Positions 15,892-24,585 of a stretch of 64,000 bases of DNA are shown in pieces. The position numbers were made by a program, and so were the translations under genes. The DNA comes from Streptomyces flavofungini (lineage in GTDB: Bacteria; Actinomycetota; Actinomycetes; Streptomycetales; Streptomycetaceae), in NCBI RefSeq assembly GCF_030388665.1, contig NZ_CP128846.1, positions 8,280,001-8,344,000 on the forward strand, read 5' to 3'. The notes below the pieces were generated by a model. That model ran no database searches, was not told the origin of the DNA, and was given only the letters and a program-made list of their open reading frames with translations. How positions within the stretch are numbered: position 1 is the first letter of the stretch; every line of letters starts with the position of its first letter.

Positions 15892-17388
15892 TCACTCGTC
15901 GACGGCCGCCCCGAACGCCGCGTCCCGCGCGGGCGCGCCGAGCGATCCGGCGCCGTACGTCCACGAACCGGCGGCCGTGACCCCGCCCGCGCCCGCCGAA
16001 AGGACCCACACCACGCCGTCGCCGGTGTTCTCGCCCGGCGCCGACGCGAGCAGCCCGAAGCGGCCGTCGCGGTTGGGGTCGGTCAGGCGCACCTGGGCGC
16101 CCCACTTGTCGCCCTTCTCGGCGGTGCCCGGGATGTCGTCCGAGTTCTGGTCCCACGACTTGGCGCCGGTCCCGGTGAGCCCGGCGGCCGTGCCGCGGAG
16201 CACCCACACGGCGCCCGCGTCCGCGACCGTGCCGATGTCCTCGCCGGGCGCGCCGATCGCCACGTCCGCGTAGCCGTCCTTGTCCGTGTCGGCGACGGAC
16301 AGGTCGGCGCCCCAGCCGTCCCCGCGCTCGGCGGTGCCGGGCACGCCCGCGGTGTCCTGGGTCCACCACTTCACGTCGTCGGAGATCCCCTCGGCGGAGC
16401 CGTAGCGCACGCCGACCAGGCCGCCGGTCGTCGTCTCGCCGCCGTCGTCGGGGGAGTGGGGCTCGCCCGTGACCAGGTCGTCGTAGCCGTCGCCGTCGAT
16501 GTCGCCGGACGCGGCGGCCGGGCCCCCGCGCAGGTCGCCCTGGTGGGTGAGGGCGTCGGCGCCGCCCTTGAAGTAGGCGGACCAGCCGTGTCCCGGCTCC
16601 TCGTCGCCGACGGTCACGCCGGACACCACGAGGTCGGCGTAGCCGTCGTCGTCGTAGTCGCCGGTGGTCAGGGACTTGGGCAGGATGTGGCGCTCCTCGG
16701 CGCGCGCCGACGCGCGTCCCGAAGCCAGGTGCTCGGTCGCGAGGCGCTTCAGGGGCGCCGCGGCGCGGGCCTGCGGCACGGCGTCGTACACGAAGAGTTC
16801 GAGGTCGTCGCGGTCGAGCACGGCGAGGACGTCGCCGGGGGTGTCGCCGGTGAGCCGCGCGGCGGTCACCGCGGACCCGAACTTCTCGCCCTTGGTGGGC
16901 TCCTGGGTCTGCAGCCAGTCGCTCGCCGCCCCCTTCAGGCCCTCCTTGGAGCCCCAGAGGATCGCGACACCACCGGCGTCGGCGACCGTGCCGATGTCCT
17001 CGCCGGGGATGCCGATGACCGCGTCGTCGTAGCCGTCGGCGTCGAGGTCTCCGGTGGCGACGGCCGAGCCGAAGCCGTCGGCGGCCTCGGCAGCACCCGC
17101 GACACCGGCCGTGGACTGGCTGAACCGCGCCACGTCGCTGGTGCCGATGCCTCTGGACGAGCCGTACTGCACGGTGACGAGGCCGGCGCCCTTCTTGCCG
17201 CTGACCGTCGCTCCGGGCGCGCCGACCAGGACGTCCTCGTATCCGTCGCCGTCGAAGTCGCTGTTGCGGTCGTTCGCGTGCGTCCCTCCGGGGGTGCCCG
17301 CCACGGCGGCGGGGGCGGCGGCGACGGCCGCGCCCGACAGGAGAAGGAATGAGGCCGCGGCGACGGCGGCCGAACGGTTCTTGCGCAT
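15892..17388 (-). CDS. Secreted FG-GAP/VCBS repeat protein
   Basis: 498 residues. The signal peptide is 'MRKNRSAAVAAASFLLLSG' followed by 'AAPAAVAG'. At least six repeats of the integrin-alpha type follow, each with a calcium loop DxDxDGYxD (for example 'DFDGDGYEDVLVGAPG', 'DLDADGYDDAVIGIPGED', 'DTDKDGYADVAIGAPGED'), expected to form a seven-bladed propeller. The fourth blade is degenerate ('RLTGDTPGDVLAVLDRDD'). Proteins of this type are abundant in Streptomyces and mostly uncharacterised; adhesion or ligand binding at the cell surface is plausible. No catalytic domain or cell-wall anchor is seen. Confidence 0.88.
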   Translation of the reverse strand: MRKNRSAAVAAASFLLLSGAAVAAAPAAVAGTPGGTHANDRNSDFDGDGYEDVLVGAPGATVSGKKGAGLVTVQYGSSRGIGTSDVARFSQSTAGVAGAAEAADGFGSAVATGDLDADGYDDAVIGIPGEDIGTVADAGGVAILWGSKEGLKGAASDWLQTQEPTKGEKFGSAVTAARLTGDTPGDVLAVLDRDDLELFVYDAVPQARAAAPLKRLATEHLASGRASARAEERHILPKSLTTGDYDDDGYADLVVSGVTVGDEEPGHGWSAYFKGGADALTHQGDLRGGPAAASGDIDGDGYDDLVTGEPHSPDDGGETTTGGLVGVRYGSAEGISDDVKWWTQDTAGVPGTAERGDGWGADLSVADTDKDGYADVAIGAPGEDIGTVADAGAVWVLRGTAAGLTGTGAKSWDQNSDDIPGTAEKGDKWGAQVRLTDPNRDGRFGLLASAPGENTGDGVVWVLSAGAGGVTAAGSWTYGAGSLGAPARDAAFGAAVDE

Positions 17389-17799
17389 GAGCGACTCCAG
17401 TGCGGGAAGGCGGCCGGGCGGGCGCGGGGGTGTCCGGAAAGGGCCCGTTCCTCGTCCGGCGCCCTGTTCGACCCCGGTCGGTGCGGAAGGGTTGTACGGG
17501 ACGTCGCCGCGGGTTCACCGGGCCGCCGCCGCCCGCAAGTCCGGCCGGGGGTTCGGGACTTGAGGGCCGGGGGGGCAGGGTCCGCCTCAGGGCGCGTCGG
17601 GCCGCTCGGGAGGGGCAGCACGAACACGGAACCACCGGGGTCGGGGGCCTCCCGGCCGCCTTCATGGCCGCCGGGACCTCGTCCTTCCTCGACTTCCTCG
17701 CCGAGCGGGCGCCGGACGGGCCGCGGGCCGCGGTGCTCCAGGGGGCATGCGGGCGGGCGGGGGCTCTCCACCGTGCCTGCCGGGCCAGGGGGCGCGCAC
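17389..17799. other. Stretch without an intact gene
   Basis: About 410 bases between the FG-GAP start and the last recognisable MerR codons. Frames are open because of high GC but none shows a recognisable product. It contains the FG-GAP promoter region and probably eroded 3' sequence of the MerR gene. Confidence 0.4.
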
Positions 17800-18199
17800 G
17801 CCGGTCCACGCGTTGCCTGCGCGGCGCCCGCGGACGCCGCTTCGATGACCTCGTCGAGTACCTCGCGCGAGCGCAGCAGATCGTTGATCATGCGGTCGAT
17901 GCGGTCGATGCGGTCCCGCTCCACGCCGAGTTCGGCGACCAGGTGCGGGGTCGCGATGTCGCGATCGCGGAAGGGTCGCCGTCCGTGTCCCGCATGCGCG
18001 GAAGGAGCCGGACGATCTTCGAGCCGCACAGTCCGGCCGCGAACAGCTCCTGGGCGCGGACGACCCGGTCGACCGCGCCTTCGGCGTAGTCGCGATGGCC
18101 GCCCGGGGTGCGCTCGGCGGTCAGGAGTCCCTGCTTCTCGTAGCAGCGCAAGGAGCGTTCGCTCACTCCGGTGCGCCGGGCCAGTTCGCCGATCCGCAT
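17800..18199 (-). pseudogene. MerR family regulator broken by an 8-bp tandem duplication
   Basis: From ATG 18199 the frame gives a clean MerR domain ('MRIGELARRTGVSERSLRCY', 'EKQGLLTAERTPGGHRDY', 'ELFAAGLCGSKIVRLLPRM') to 'DTDGDPSAI', then leaves the family. The right sequence resumes in another frame as 'ATPHLVAELGVERDRIDRI' and 'DRMINDLLRSREVLDEVI'. At the switch the plus strand has GTCGCGAT twice in a row (17950-17957, 17958-17965). Removing one copy restores one frame exactly. Downstream of 'DEVIEAAS' no stop occurs soon, so the 3' end may also be altered. Confidence 0.8.
17950..17965. repeat. 8-bp tandem duplication GTCGCGAT x2
   Basis: Two adjoining perfect copies at 17950-17957 and 17958-17965 cause the frameshift in the MerR gene. 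The shift is +8, that is two bases out of phase. Confidence 0.85.
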
Positions 18200-18392
18200 G
18201 GTCTGTCTCGTCGAGCGGCTGCGCACGGGCGCCCCCGTCAACCCGGTGCGGGACCACGGACTCATGTACGTGGGCGGGGAGAAGGGGCACACGGACTGCC
18301 CGGCCCTGGAGGACCCCGCCGATGACCTGGCCGGCCCCGCTGTTCCCTCCGTGACGCGTTGACTCCCCCCCCGCGCCCCGAAGTCCCGCGCG

Positions 18393-19667
18393 CTACCGCC
18401 CCGTCACGTGCTGGTTGCGGGCGGCCCCCAGGCCGACCGCGACCTGCGGCAGGAGCAGGACCAGCAGGAGGACGACCGGCAGCGTCCAGTCGTGGGAGGC
18501 GTCGTGGACGGCGCCGAGGACGGCCGGTCCCGTGGCGGCGAGGATGTAGCCGAAGCACTGGGCCATGCTGGAGAGCGGCGCGACGTGCCGGGCGTCCGGC
18601 GCGCGCTGCACGATGAAGAGGAGCGCGAGGCTGATGGCCGCGCCCTGGCCGAGCCCGAGCAGGCTCATCCAGAGGTACACGGCGCCGACGGGGGCGGTGA
18701 GTAGCCCGGCGTAGGCGATCGCGCACAGCGCCGCGCCGAGGACGGCGAGCGTGCCGGAGCGCACCCGCCTGCCGACGATCACGGGGGCCACGAACGAGCC
18801 CGCGATCCCGAGCAGCGACGAGTACGACAGCATCCAGCCCGCGTCGCCCGCGCTCATCCCGGCGTCCTTGAGGAGCGTCGGCAGCCAGGCCGCCGCGGCG
18901 TAGTAGTTGAGGGACTGCAGGCCCATGTACCCGGTGACCTGCCAGGCCAGCGGCGAGCGCCACAGGCCGCGCACCGGACGCGCCGCCCACCGCGCGGCAG
19001 CCGCGCCGTCCCGTGCCCGCGTGCGCAGCTGCGGCAGCCACACCACGAGCGCCACCACCGCGAGGGCACCCCAACAGGCCAGCGTCGTCCGCCAGTTCAT
19101 GCCGGACGCCTCCTGTACCGGCAGCGTGACGCCTGCCGCGAGAGCGGCGCCGCCGAACAGCGACATCGAGTAGAGGCCCGTCATCAGACCGGCCCGCCCG
19201 GGGAAGTCCCGCTTGATCAGGCCCGGGAGCAGCACGTTGGCGACGGCGATGCCCGCGCCGATGACGACGGTGCCCGCGAACAGCGCGACCACCGCGTCCA
19301 GCATGCGCAGTGCCGTGCCCGCGCAGATCAGCGCCATCGTGGCGAGCAGCGTCCGCTCGGTGCCGAAGCGGCGGCCGAGGCGCGGGGCGACGGGTGCGAG
19401 CAGCCCGAAGCACAGCAGCGGAAGCGCGGTGAGCAGGCTGGTGGCCGCCGCCGACATGCCGCTGTCGTCGCGGATGGTGTCGGCGAGCGGGGAGACCGCG
19501 ACCAGGGCGGGGCGCAGGTTGAGGGCGAGCAGGACGACACCCAGGCCGAGCCAGAGGGCGTGCCGTCCGGTGCCGCCGGGTGGCGCGGCCGGGGGCAGGT
19601 CGGCCACCGCGGGACCGGTGTCCGTCCGCGCCACGGTGTCCGTGGTGGCGGGCCCTTGGCTGTGCAT
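18393..19667 (-). CDS. MFS transporter, CynX/NimT type
   Basis: 424 residues with 12 predicted membrane segments after a 37-residue polar N-terminus. 'LALNLRPALVAVSPL' in the first helix and 'SGMSAAATSLLTALPLLCFG' in the second are characteristic of the CynX/NimT group (cyanate, 2-nitroimidazole and related organic anion transporters). ATG 19667 is preceded by GGGAGAG. A FadR-type regulator gene lies 135 bases upstream on the same strand and probably controls it. Confidence 0.88.
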   Translation of the reverse strand: MHSQGPATTDTVARTDTGPAVADLPPAAPPGGTGRHALWLGLGVVLLALNLRPALVAVSPLADTIRDDSGMSAAATSLLTALPLLCFGLLAPVAPRLGRRFGTERTLLATMALICAGTALRMLDAVVALFAGTVVIGAGIAVANVLLPGLIKRDFPGRAGLMTGLYSMSLFGGAALAAGVTLPVQEASGMNWRTTLACWGALAVVALVVWLPQLRTRARDGAAAARWAARPVRGLWRSPLAWQVTGYMGLQSLNYYAAAAWLPTLLKDAGMSAGDAGWMLSYSSLLGIAGSFVAPVIVGRRVRSGTLAVLGAALCAIAYAGLLTAPVGAVYLWMSLLGLGQGAAISLALLFIVQRAPDARHVAPLSSMAQCFGYILAATGPAVLGAVHDASHDWTLPVVLLLVLLLPQVAVGLGAARNQHVTGR

Positions 19668-19802
19668 GAGGTCTCTCCCGGGGGTCGTGCTTCGGTGGTA
19701 CGGGTTCGGGGCCGAGCCCGGTGGGGCGGGGCAGGCCCGCAGGGCGGACCGGTCGGTCGGGGCCGGTCGGTCGGGCGGGGCCTGGCGCGTGCCGCCGCGG
19801 TC

Positions 19803-20504
19803 TCAGTCGGCCGCGGGCTGCTCGCGCAACGCCGCCATGCCCTCGGCGAGATGGGCGAGCACCACGGCCTCGGCGGCCGCCGGGTCCCGCGCCTCGATGG
19901 CGTCGACGATCGCGCTGTGGGCGTCGATCTGGTGCCGCACGGAGTCGGGGACGGCCGCGCCGATCACGGCCTTGACCGTGGTGCGCATGGCGTCGCTGAG
20001 GTGTCCGTACAGCTCGGCGAGCACGGCGTTGTGGGCCGCGGCGGCGACGGTGCGGTGGAAGTCCATGTCCGCGTCGACGAACGCCTCGGTGTCGCCGCTC
20101 TCCCAGGCCCTGCCGCGCTCGTCGAGCGCGGCGCGCAGCGCGGCCAGGTCCTCCGGCGTGCGGCGCTCGGCCGCGTAGCGGGCCGCGTCGCGCTCCAGCG
20201 AGGCGCGCACCTCGTACGCCTCCAGGAGGCCCGCCTTGCGCACCCGCCGCTGGACGGCAGCCCCGAAGTCGCTGCTGGCCCGCACGTACGTGCCGTCGCC
20301 CTGGCGCGGCTCCAGCATGCCGGTGTGCACCAGGGCGCGAACCGCCTCCCGCACGGTGTTGCGGCCGACGGCGAGCTGCTCCACGAGCAGCGGCTCGGCC
20401 GGGATCTTGGTGCCGACGGGCCACTCGCCGTCCGAGATCAGGCTCTCCATCTGGGCGATGACGAGGTCGACGAGGTTGGTCCGTGCGGTGCTGCGCAGCG
20501 GCAT
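19803..20504 (-). CDS. FadR/GntR family transcriptional regulator
   Basis: 233 residues from ATG 20504 (AGAGGG ten bases upstream). An in-frame ATG at 20552 would add 16 residues, but that start lies inside a palindrome and lacks a ribosome site. Residues about 10-75 form the GntR winged helix ('PLLVEQLAVGRNTVREAVRA', 'GMLEPRQGDGTYV'), followed by an all-helical FCD domain with metal-ligand candidates in 'DMDFHRTVAAAAHN' and 'HSAIVDAIEARD'. FCD regulators bind carboxylates. It probably represses itself and the downstream CynX/NimT-type transporter. Confidence 0.88.
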   Translation of the reverse strand: MPLRSTARTNLVDLVIAQMESLISDGEWPVGTKIPAEPLLVEQLAVGRNTVREAVRALVHTGMLEPRQGDGTYVRASSDFGAAVQRRVRKAGLLEAYEVRASLERDAARYAAERRTPEDLAALRAALDERGRAWESGDTEAFVDADMDFHRTVAAAAHNAVLAELYGHLSDAMRTTVKAVIGAAVPDSVRHQIDAHSAIVDAIEARDPAAAEAVVLAHLAEGMAALREQPAAD

Positions 20505-20549
20505 CGGTGAGGTGCCCTCTCTGCCTGGGCGGACGGGATCGTGGACAGA

Positions 20550-20566
20550 CATGGGAACATCCCATG
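20550..20566. promoter_or_regulatory. Probable FadR-type operator
   Basis: CATGGGAACATCCCATG is a perfect inverted repeat (7-bp arms, 3-bp centre), 46 bases upstream of the chosen regulator start. The symmetry and spacing fit a GntR/FadR dimer site. Confidence 0.65.
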
Positions 20567-20767
20567 TTTGAAGGTGTCAATCGGCCGGGTCGATCGACGC
20601 CCCCTGGGGGGGGCGGAGTGCCGAGTCGGGCCCGTGAAGTGATCTATGGGGCGCCGTTACGTGATCTCGGGAAATCCGTAATGACGGGCGAATAGGTTGA
20701 TTCAGCACTCGCCGGAAGGCCGAGGGCATATCGACTCATCCGTACCGTGAAGGGGAACATCGCCACC

Positions 20768-21430
20768 ATGCGTCACACCACCCACCGCCGCAGCGCCCTT
20801 CGTACCGCCACCGTTTCCGTCGCCGTCGGTGCGGCGCTCCTGGCCCCGGCTGCGGCCGCCCTCGCGAGCACCCCGGCCCCGCAGCACGCCGCCGCGCGGA
20901 CCGTCGCCGCCCCCAAGCCGGTGAAGATCGACATCGGCGCCGGTGTCACCCTCCAGGTCAAGGGCGGCAAGCCGTACTACAACGGCAAGGCCCTGAAGCC
21001 CGGTCAGACCGTCCAGGACGGCATCTACCTGCACCTCAGCGCCGACGGCAAGAAGCTCTACAGCAAGACGCAGGGCGGCGGCACGCCGTACGCGATCTGG
21101 GACGTCAAGACCGGCAAGAGCCTCGGCACCCAGAAGAACAGCCCGACCGCCAAGGCGAAGGCCGCGCTCACCGCGAAGCCGTCCGCGACCTCCGTGAAGG
21201 CCTGGCAGGAGCTGCGCGTCAGCGGCAAGGCGACCGGCATCAAGGCCGGCGCCAAGGTGGGCCTCCAGCAGAAGCAGCGCGGCACGTGGAAGACGCTCCC
21301 CGCGTCCACCACCGTCAACAAGTCCGGCGCCTACACGCTGCGCGTCAAGCTCGGCCTGAAGGGCAAGAACGAGCTGCGCATGAAGAGCGGCGCCACGCTG
21401 TCCCCGGTGTTCACGGTCACCGTGCGCTGA
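20768..21430 (+). CDS. Secreted protein of unknown function
   Basis: 220 residues from ATG 20768, preceded by AGGGGAA; GTG 20747 is a weaker choice. A Sec signal peptide ('RRSALRTATVSVAVGAALLA', 'PAAAALAS') is followed by a Lys-rich, beta-strand-rich mature protein. The C-terminal 85 residues ('LTAKPSATSVKAWQELRVSG', 'KVGLQQKQRGTWKTLPAST', 'YTLRVKLGLKGKNELRMKS') look like an immunoglobulin-like fold common in actinobacterial surface proteins. The N-terminal part is not recognised. It stands alone between divergent and relic genes. Confidence 0.75.
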   Translation: MRHTTHRRSALRTATVSVAVGAALLAPAAAALASTPAPQHAAARTVAAPKPVKIDIGAGVTLQVKGGKPYYNGKALKPGQTVQDGIYLHLSADGKKLYSKTQGGGTPYAIWDVKTGKSLGTQKNSPTAKAKAALTAKPSATSVKAWQELRVSGKATGIKAGAKVGLQQKQRGTWKTLPASTTVNKSGAYTLRVKLGLKGKNELRMKSGATLSPVFTVTVR

Positions 21431-21621
21431 CGCCGTCACCTCCCCCCCACGGATTCGGGCCTCCGGTCCTTCCATGCGCGGATCGTCCCCGCGCACGGAG
21501 GGTCGGGGGCCCTTGGCGTGTACGGGAGGGCCGGGGACCCTTGGCCTGTGCGGACAGGGGATGCCCCTGGCGTGCGCGGAGGGCCGGGGCATGGCCGGTG
21601 GAGGGGCGTGAGCCCCTGGCG

Positions 21622-22195
21622 TCACGGCACGCCCGGCCAGTCGGTCGCGGCGGCCACCGCGACCGCGACGTCCGCGACCTCCACGACCTCCACGACCTCC
21701 GCGACCTCCGCGACCTCCGCGACCCTCGCGCCGTCCGTGCCGACGTGCGGCCCGCCGATCCGGGCTCGCTCCGACTCCCCTGCGGCCACCGCCGCTTGCC
21801 CGGCGACCCGCAGTGGCTCCGCGGTCGGCCGCCCCCGCAGCGGATCACCCGGCTGCGCCCAGCCGAGCCCCTGCCCGCACCGCAGGATCCGGCGCGTCAA
21901 CTCCTCGCGCCCGGCGTGCAGTCGGCAGACCGTGACGGGTGTTCCGGCGATGGCCTCCGTGTACGTCCGCACGGTGGCCTCGTCCGCCGCGGGGCCCACG
22001 ATCGTGAGGCGCCGCGCCCCGCCCGCACGGTGGTTGCGCCACAGGTCAGCCAGGACGCGCGCCTTGGTCCGGTGGTGGCCGGGGTCGGAGGCCGGGTCGG
22101 GGTGGCAGATCCCCAGCTGGTCGACGTCGACGTACCCGACGGGGACACCTTCGGCCACGAGCCGGGAGCGGACCTCCCGGCCGACGGTCGTCTAC
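21622..22195 (-). pseudogene. P-loop nucleotide kinase-like relic, N-terminus lost
   Basis: The frame 'TTVGREVRSRLVAEGVPVG', 'YVDVDQLGICHPDPASDPG', 'LTIVGPAADEATVRTYTEA' resembles actinobacterial AAA/adenylyl-sulfate-kinase-like proteins that begin with a GxxGxGKT loop. Here the GK is gone: a TAG codon sits directly before TTVGRE and the sequence upstream belongs to another relic. A GTG at 22158 could start a 178-residue fragment. Its C-terminus is a repetitive Val/Glu/Ala tail made by the 9-bp repeats at 21667-21729. Probably inactive. Confidence 0.6.
21667..21729. repeat. 9-bp tandem repeat, about seven units
   Basis: Units are variants of GACCTCCGC or GACCTCCAC; five consecutive ones differ only at one base and the outer ones have single changes. 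On the minus strand they encode repeated Val-Ala-Glu/Val-Val-Glu tripeptides at the end of the kinase-like relic. Such a repeat is prone to slippage. Confidence 0.8.
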
Positions 22196-22336
22196 GGCGG
22201 ACTCGTGGAGCATCTTCCAGCACGTCTTTTCCCGTAGGGATACGTCCATCTCGTCCGCCCGCGCCGCCGTCAGCTCGGCCAGAACCTCCGGCAGCGGCGG
22301 ATCGTCGATCGCGGCGACGGGGAAGACGGGCGGCAT
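22196..22336 (-). pseudogene. Second tyrosine recombinase fragment
   Basis: About 47 residues from ATG 22336 carry 'ADEMDVSLREKTCWKMLHES', matching the segment '(L/S)LRE(R/K)TLWRMLYE(T/S)AARA' before catalytic Arg I of Streptomyces site-specific integrases, then jump to 'VDDRR', a later piece, and run into the kinase-like relic. The core of the enzyme is absent. It parallels the recombinase fragment at 9806-10192. Confidence 0.5.
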
Positions 22337-22397
22337 AGCGCCCCGGCGGGCGGGGTCGGTAGGAGCCGATTCGTCCGCGAGTGCCCATCCTCACGTC

Positions 22398-22667
22398 GTG
22401 AGCGGGATCCGGTGGATCCGTGCGGAGGACTTCGCGATGCCTGCGCCGGTGAGGTACCGCTCAGTCGTCGCGGTGTACGACGAGGGCCGCGCGGACGGGG
22501 ATACGGCCCGCGCGCGGCGGGCCTTGCGATCGATCGTCTTCGCGGAGCCTCACGTCGCGCAAAGGTACGACCTCGGACTTTCCCGTACGGGTGACACCCC
22601 CGCAAGATCACCACCGTCCGCGGGTCATGACGGCGTTCTTACCGGCCCCCGAATCCCCGGCGGGTGA
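22398..22667 (+). CDS. Small hypothetical reading frame
   Basis: 89 residues from GTG 22398. The middle ('PVRYRSVVAVYDEGRADGD', 'RARRALRSIVFAEPHVAQRY') looks protein-like, with biased third positions, but the ends do not and no ribosome site is clear. It may be a relic like its neighbours. The family is not recognised. Confidence 0.3.
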   Translation: MSGIRWIRAEDFAMPAPVRYRSVVAVYDEGRADGDTARARRALRSIVFAEPHVAQRYDLGLSRTGDTPARSPPSAGHDGVLTGPRIPGG

Positions 22668-22789
22668 TCCCGGCCCGCCGACGAGGCCTGGAATTTTAGT
22701 CCAACGCGTGTACATTGTGTCCAGGTGGTCGTGGCGCAGTGCCGGGCCCACGGTCACGACCGGTCGAGACGGGGAGCGCGAGGACCTGC

Positions 22790-23521
22790 ATGAGCGCCGT
22801 GAACAGCCCGACAGGGGCCGAATCCTCACGGGAGCAGGAGCGGAACGCGATCCTCGCGGCGCTCGTCCCCGTCGCCGACGGCATCGCCGCCACCTTCGGC
22901 TCGCTGTGCGAAGTGGTCGTCCACGACTACCGGCGGCCGGAGGAGTCCGTCGTGTCGATCGCCGGGGCCGTGACCGGGCGCAGCGTCGGCGGCGCGATGA
23001 GCGCGATCGGGATGGGCATGCTCGCCCGCGGCGACGAGGCGGGCGACGAGCTGAACTACCTGACCCGCACGCAGGACGGCAAGCTGGTCAAGTCGTCCAC
23101 GATGCTGCTGCGCGACAGCGACGGCGCGGTGTTCGGCGCGCTGTGCGTCAACCTCGACATCACGGCCGTCCAGCAGGTGGGTTCGCTCATCGGCGAACTC
23201 GCCGGGGTGGTGGCCCCGACGGAGGTCCCGACGACCACTTTCGGGGACTCCGCCGAAGTCGTCGACGCCGTGGTGGGCTCCTTCGTCGACGCCTATCAGC
23301 TCAAGCGCAGCCGCCCGTGGGACGAGCTCGACCGCGCCGAACGCGTCGAGCTGTTCCGGGGGCTCGACGAGCGCGGTGTCTTCGCGGTCCGGCGCGCGGT
23401 GCCGCAGGTGGCGGAGCGCCTCGGGATCTCCCGCGCCTCCGCGTACAGCTACCTCGCCAAGGCCCGGGCCCAGGAGCCCCCGAAGGGCGGGCCCGACACC
23501 GCAGCGGGGGCATCCGCATGA
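22790..23521 (+). CDS. YheO-type PAS/HTH transcriptional regulator
   Basis: 243 residues from ATG 22790 (GAGG nine bases upstream). The N-terminal 130 residues are a YheO-like PAS domain ('LVPVADGIAATFGSLCEVVV', 'HDYRRPEESVVSIAG', 'YLTRTQDGKLVKSSTMLLRD', 'FGALCVNLDIT'), and the C-terminus is a helix-turn-helix ('FAVRRAVPQVAERLGISRAS', 'AYSYLAKAR'). It lies 19 bases before a PLP ammonia-lyase gene and so is very likely in one operon with it, acting as its regulator. The ligand is probably an amino acid or derivative; this is inference from context. Confidence 0.85.
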   Translation: MSAVNSPTGAESSREQERNAILAALVPVADGIAATFGSLCEVVVHDYRRPEESVVSIAGAVTGRSVGGAMSAIGMGMLARGDEAGDELNYLTRTQDGKLVKSSTMLLRDSDGAVFGALCVNLDITAVQQVGSLIGELAGVVAPTEVPTTTFGDSAEVVDAVVGSFVDAYQLKRSRPWDELDRAERVELFRGLDERGVFAVRRAVPQVAERLGISRASAYSYLAKARAQEPPKGGPDTAAGASA

Positions 23522-23540
23522 CGAGACAGGGAGCAACCGC

Positions 23541-24509
23541 ATGACCAGCACATCCCCGGTCACCCTTGACGACGTCCGCGACGCGGCGGCCCGGCTCAAG
23601 GGCGTCGCGCACCGCACGCCCGTGCTGCGCTCGCGCACTCTCGACGCCCGCGTCGGCGCCGAGGTGTTCCTCAAGTGCGAGAACCAACAGCGCGTCGGCG
23701 CCTTCAAGTTCCGCGGCGCCTACAACGCCGTGTCCCGCCTTGCTCCGGAGCAACTGGCCAAGGGCATCGCGTCGTTCTCCTCCGGCAACCACGCCCAGGC
23801 CGTCGCCCTCGCCGCCCGTGAGCTCGGCAGCAGCGCCGTCATTGTCATGCCCGAGGACACCCCGGCCTCCAAGCGCGCGGCGGCCGAGGGGTACGGCGCG
23901 GAGATCGTCACGTACGACCGCTACACCGGCGACCGGGAGGCCATCGGCGCCGCCCTGGCCGCCGAGCGCGGCCTCGCCCTGATCCCGCCGTACGAGCATC
24001 CGCACATCATCGCGGGACAGGGCACGGCCGCCCTGGAACTCATGGAGCAGGTCGGCGAGTTGGACCTGCTCCTCGTGCCGGTCGGCGGCGGTGGGCTCAT
24101 CGCGGGCAGCGCCACCGCCGTGAAGGGCCTCAGCCGCGACGTCCGCGTCGTCGGCGTCGAGCCGGAGGCGGGCGACGACACCAGGCGTTCGCTCGCGGCC
24201 GGGCACCGGGTGAGGATCCCCGTGCCGCGCACCATCGCCGACGGCCAGGCCATCGAGATCCCCGGCGAGTTGACGTTCTCCGTCAACCGGCGGCTCGTCG
24301 ACGACATCGCGCTCGTCTCCGACGACGACATCCGCGACGCCATGCGGTTCGCCTTCGAACGCCTGAAGACCGTCGTCGAGCCGAGCGGTGCCACGGCCCT
24401 CGCCGCCGCCCTCAGCGGCCGCGTCGACCGCGTACCGCCCCGCGTCGGCGTCATCCTCTCCGGCGGCAACGTCGACGCCCGCCGCTTCGCGGAGATCTGC
24501 GGCACCTGA
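23541..24509 (+). CDS. PLP-dependent threonine/serine dehydratase-like ammonia-lyase
   Basis: 322 residues from ATG 23541 with AGGGAG upstream. Fold type II PLP enzyme: Schiff-base Lys56 in 'RVGAFKFRGAYNA', substrate-binding 'SSGNHAQ' at 80-86, phosphate-binding 'VGGGGLIAG', and 'SGGNVD' near the end. Length and the lack of a C-terminal regulatory (ACT) domain match serine racemase, catabolic threonine dehydratase or hydroxyaspartate ammonia-lyase rather than biosynthetic IlvA. It deaminates a hydroxy-amino acid to a keto acid in the cytoplasm. It is co-directional with and close to the YheO-type regulator. Confidence 0.9.
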   Translation: MTSTSPVTLDDVRDAAARLKGVAHRTPVLRSRTLDARVGAEVFLKCENQQRVGAFKFRGAYNAVSRLAPEQLAKGIASFSSGNHAQAVALAARELGSSAVIVMPEDTPASKRAAAEGYGAEIVTYDRYTGDREAIGAALAAERGLALIPPYEHPHIIAGQGTAALELMEQVGELDLLLVPVGGGGLIAGSATAVKGLSRDVRVVGVEPEAGDDTRRSLAAGHRVRIPVPRTIADGQAIEIPGELTFSVNRRLVDDIALVSDDDIRDAMRFAFERLKTVVEPSGATALAAALSGRVDRVPPRVGVILSGGNVDARRFAEICGT

Positions 24510-24525
24510 CCCCGACCTGACCGGG

Positions 24526-24574
24526 CCGGGCGCGGTGACCGGACCCGGTCCCGGGCGCGGCGACCGGACCCGGT
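24526..24574. repeat. 24-bp direct repeat, two copies
   Basis: Two copies (24526-24549 and 24551-24574) with one mismatch follow the ammonia-lyase gene. They lie between convergent genes and encode nothing recognisable. Confidence 0.75.
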
Positions 24575-24585
24575 ACAGGAGCCCC

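Noticed and set aside
18171..18362. Small plus-strand protein opposite the MerR start
   Set aside because: Mostly antisense to the MerR pseudogene, no ribosome site and no recognisable family.
21667..21729. CRISPR array
   Set aside because: The repeats are 9 bp with no spacers and no cas genes occur in the window.
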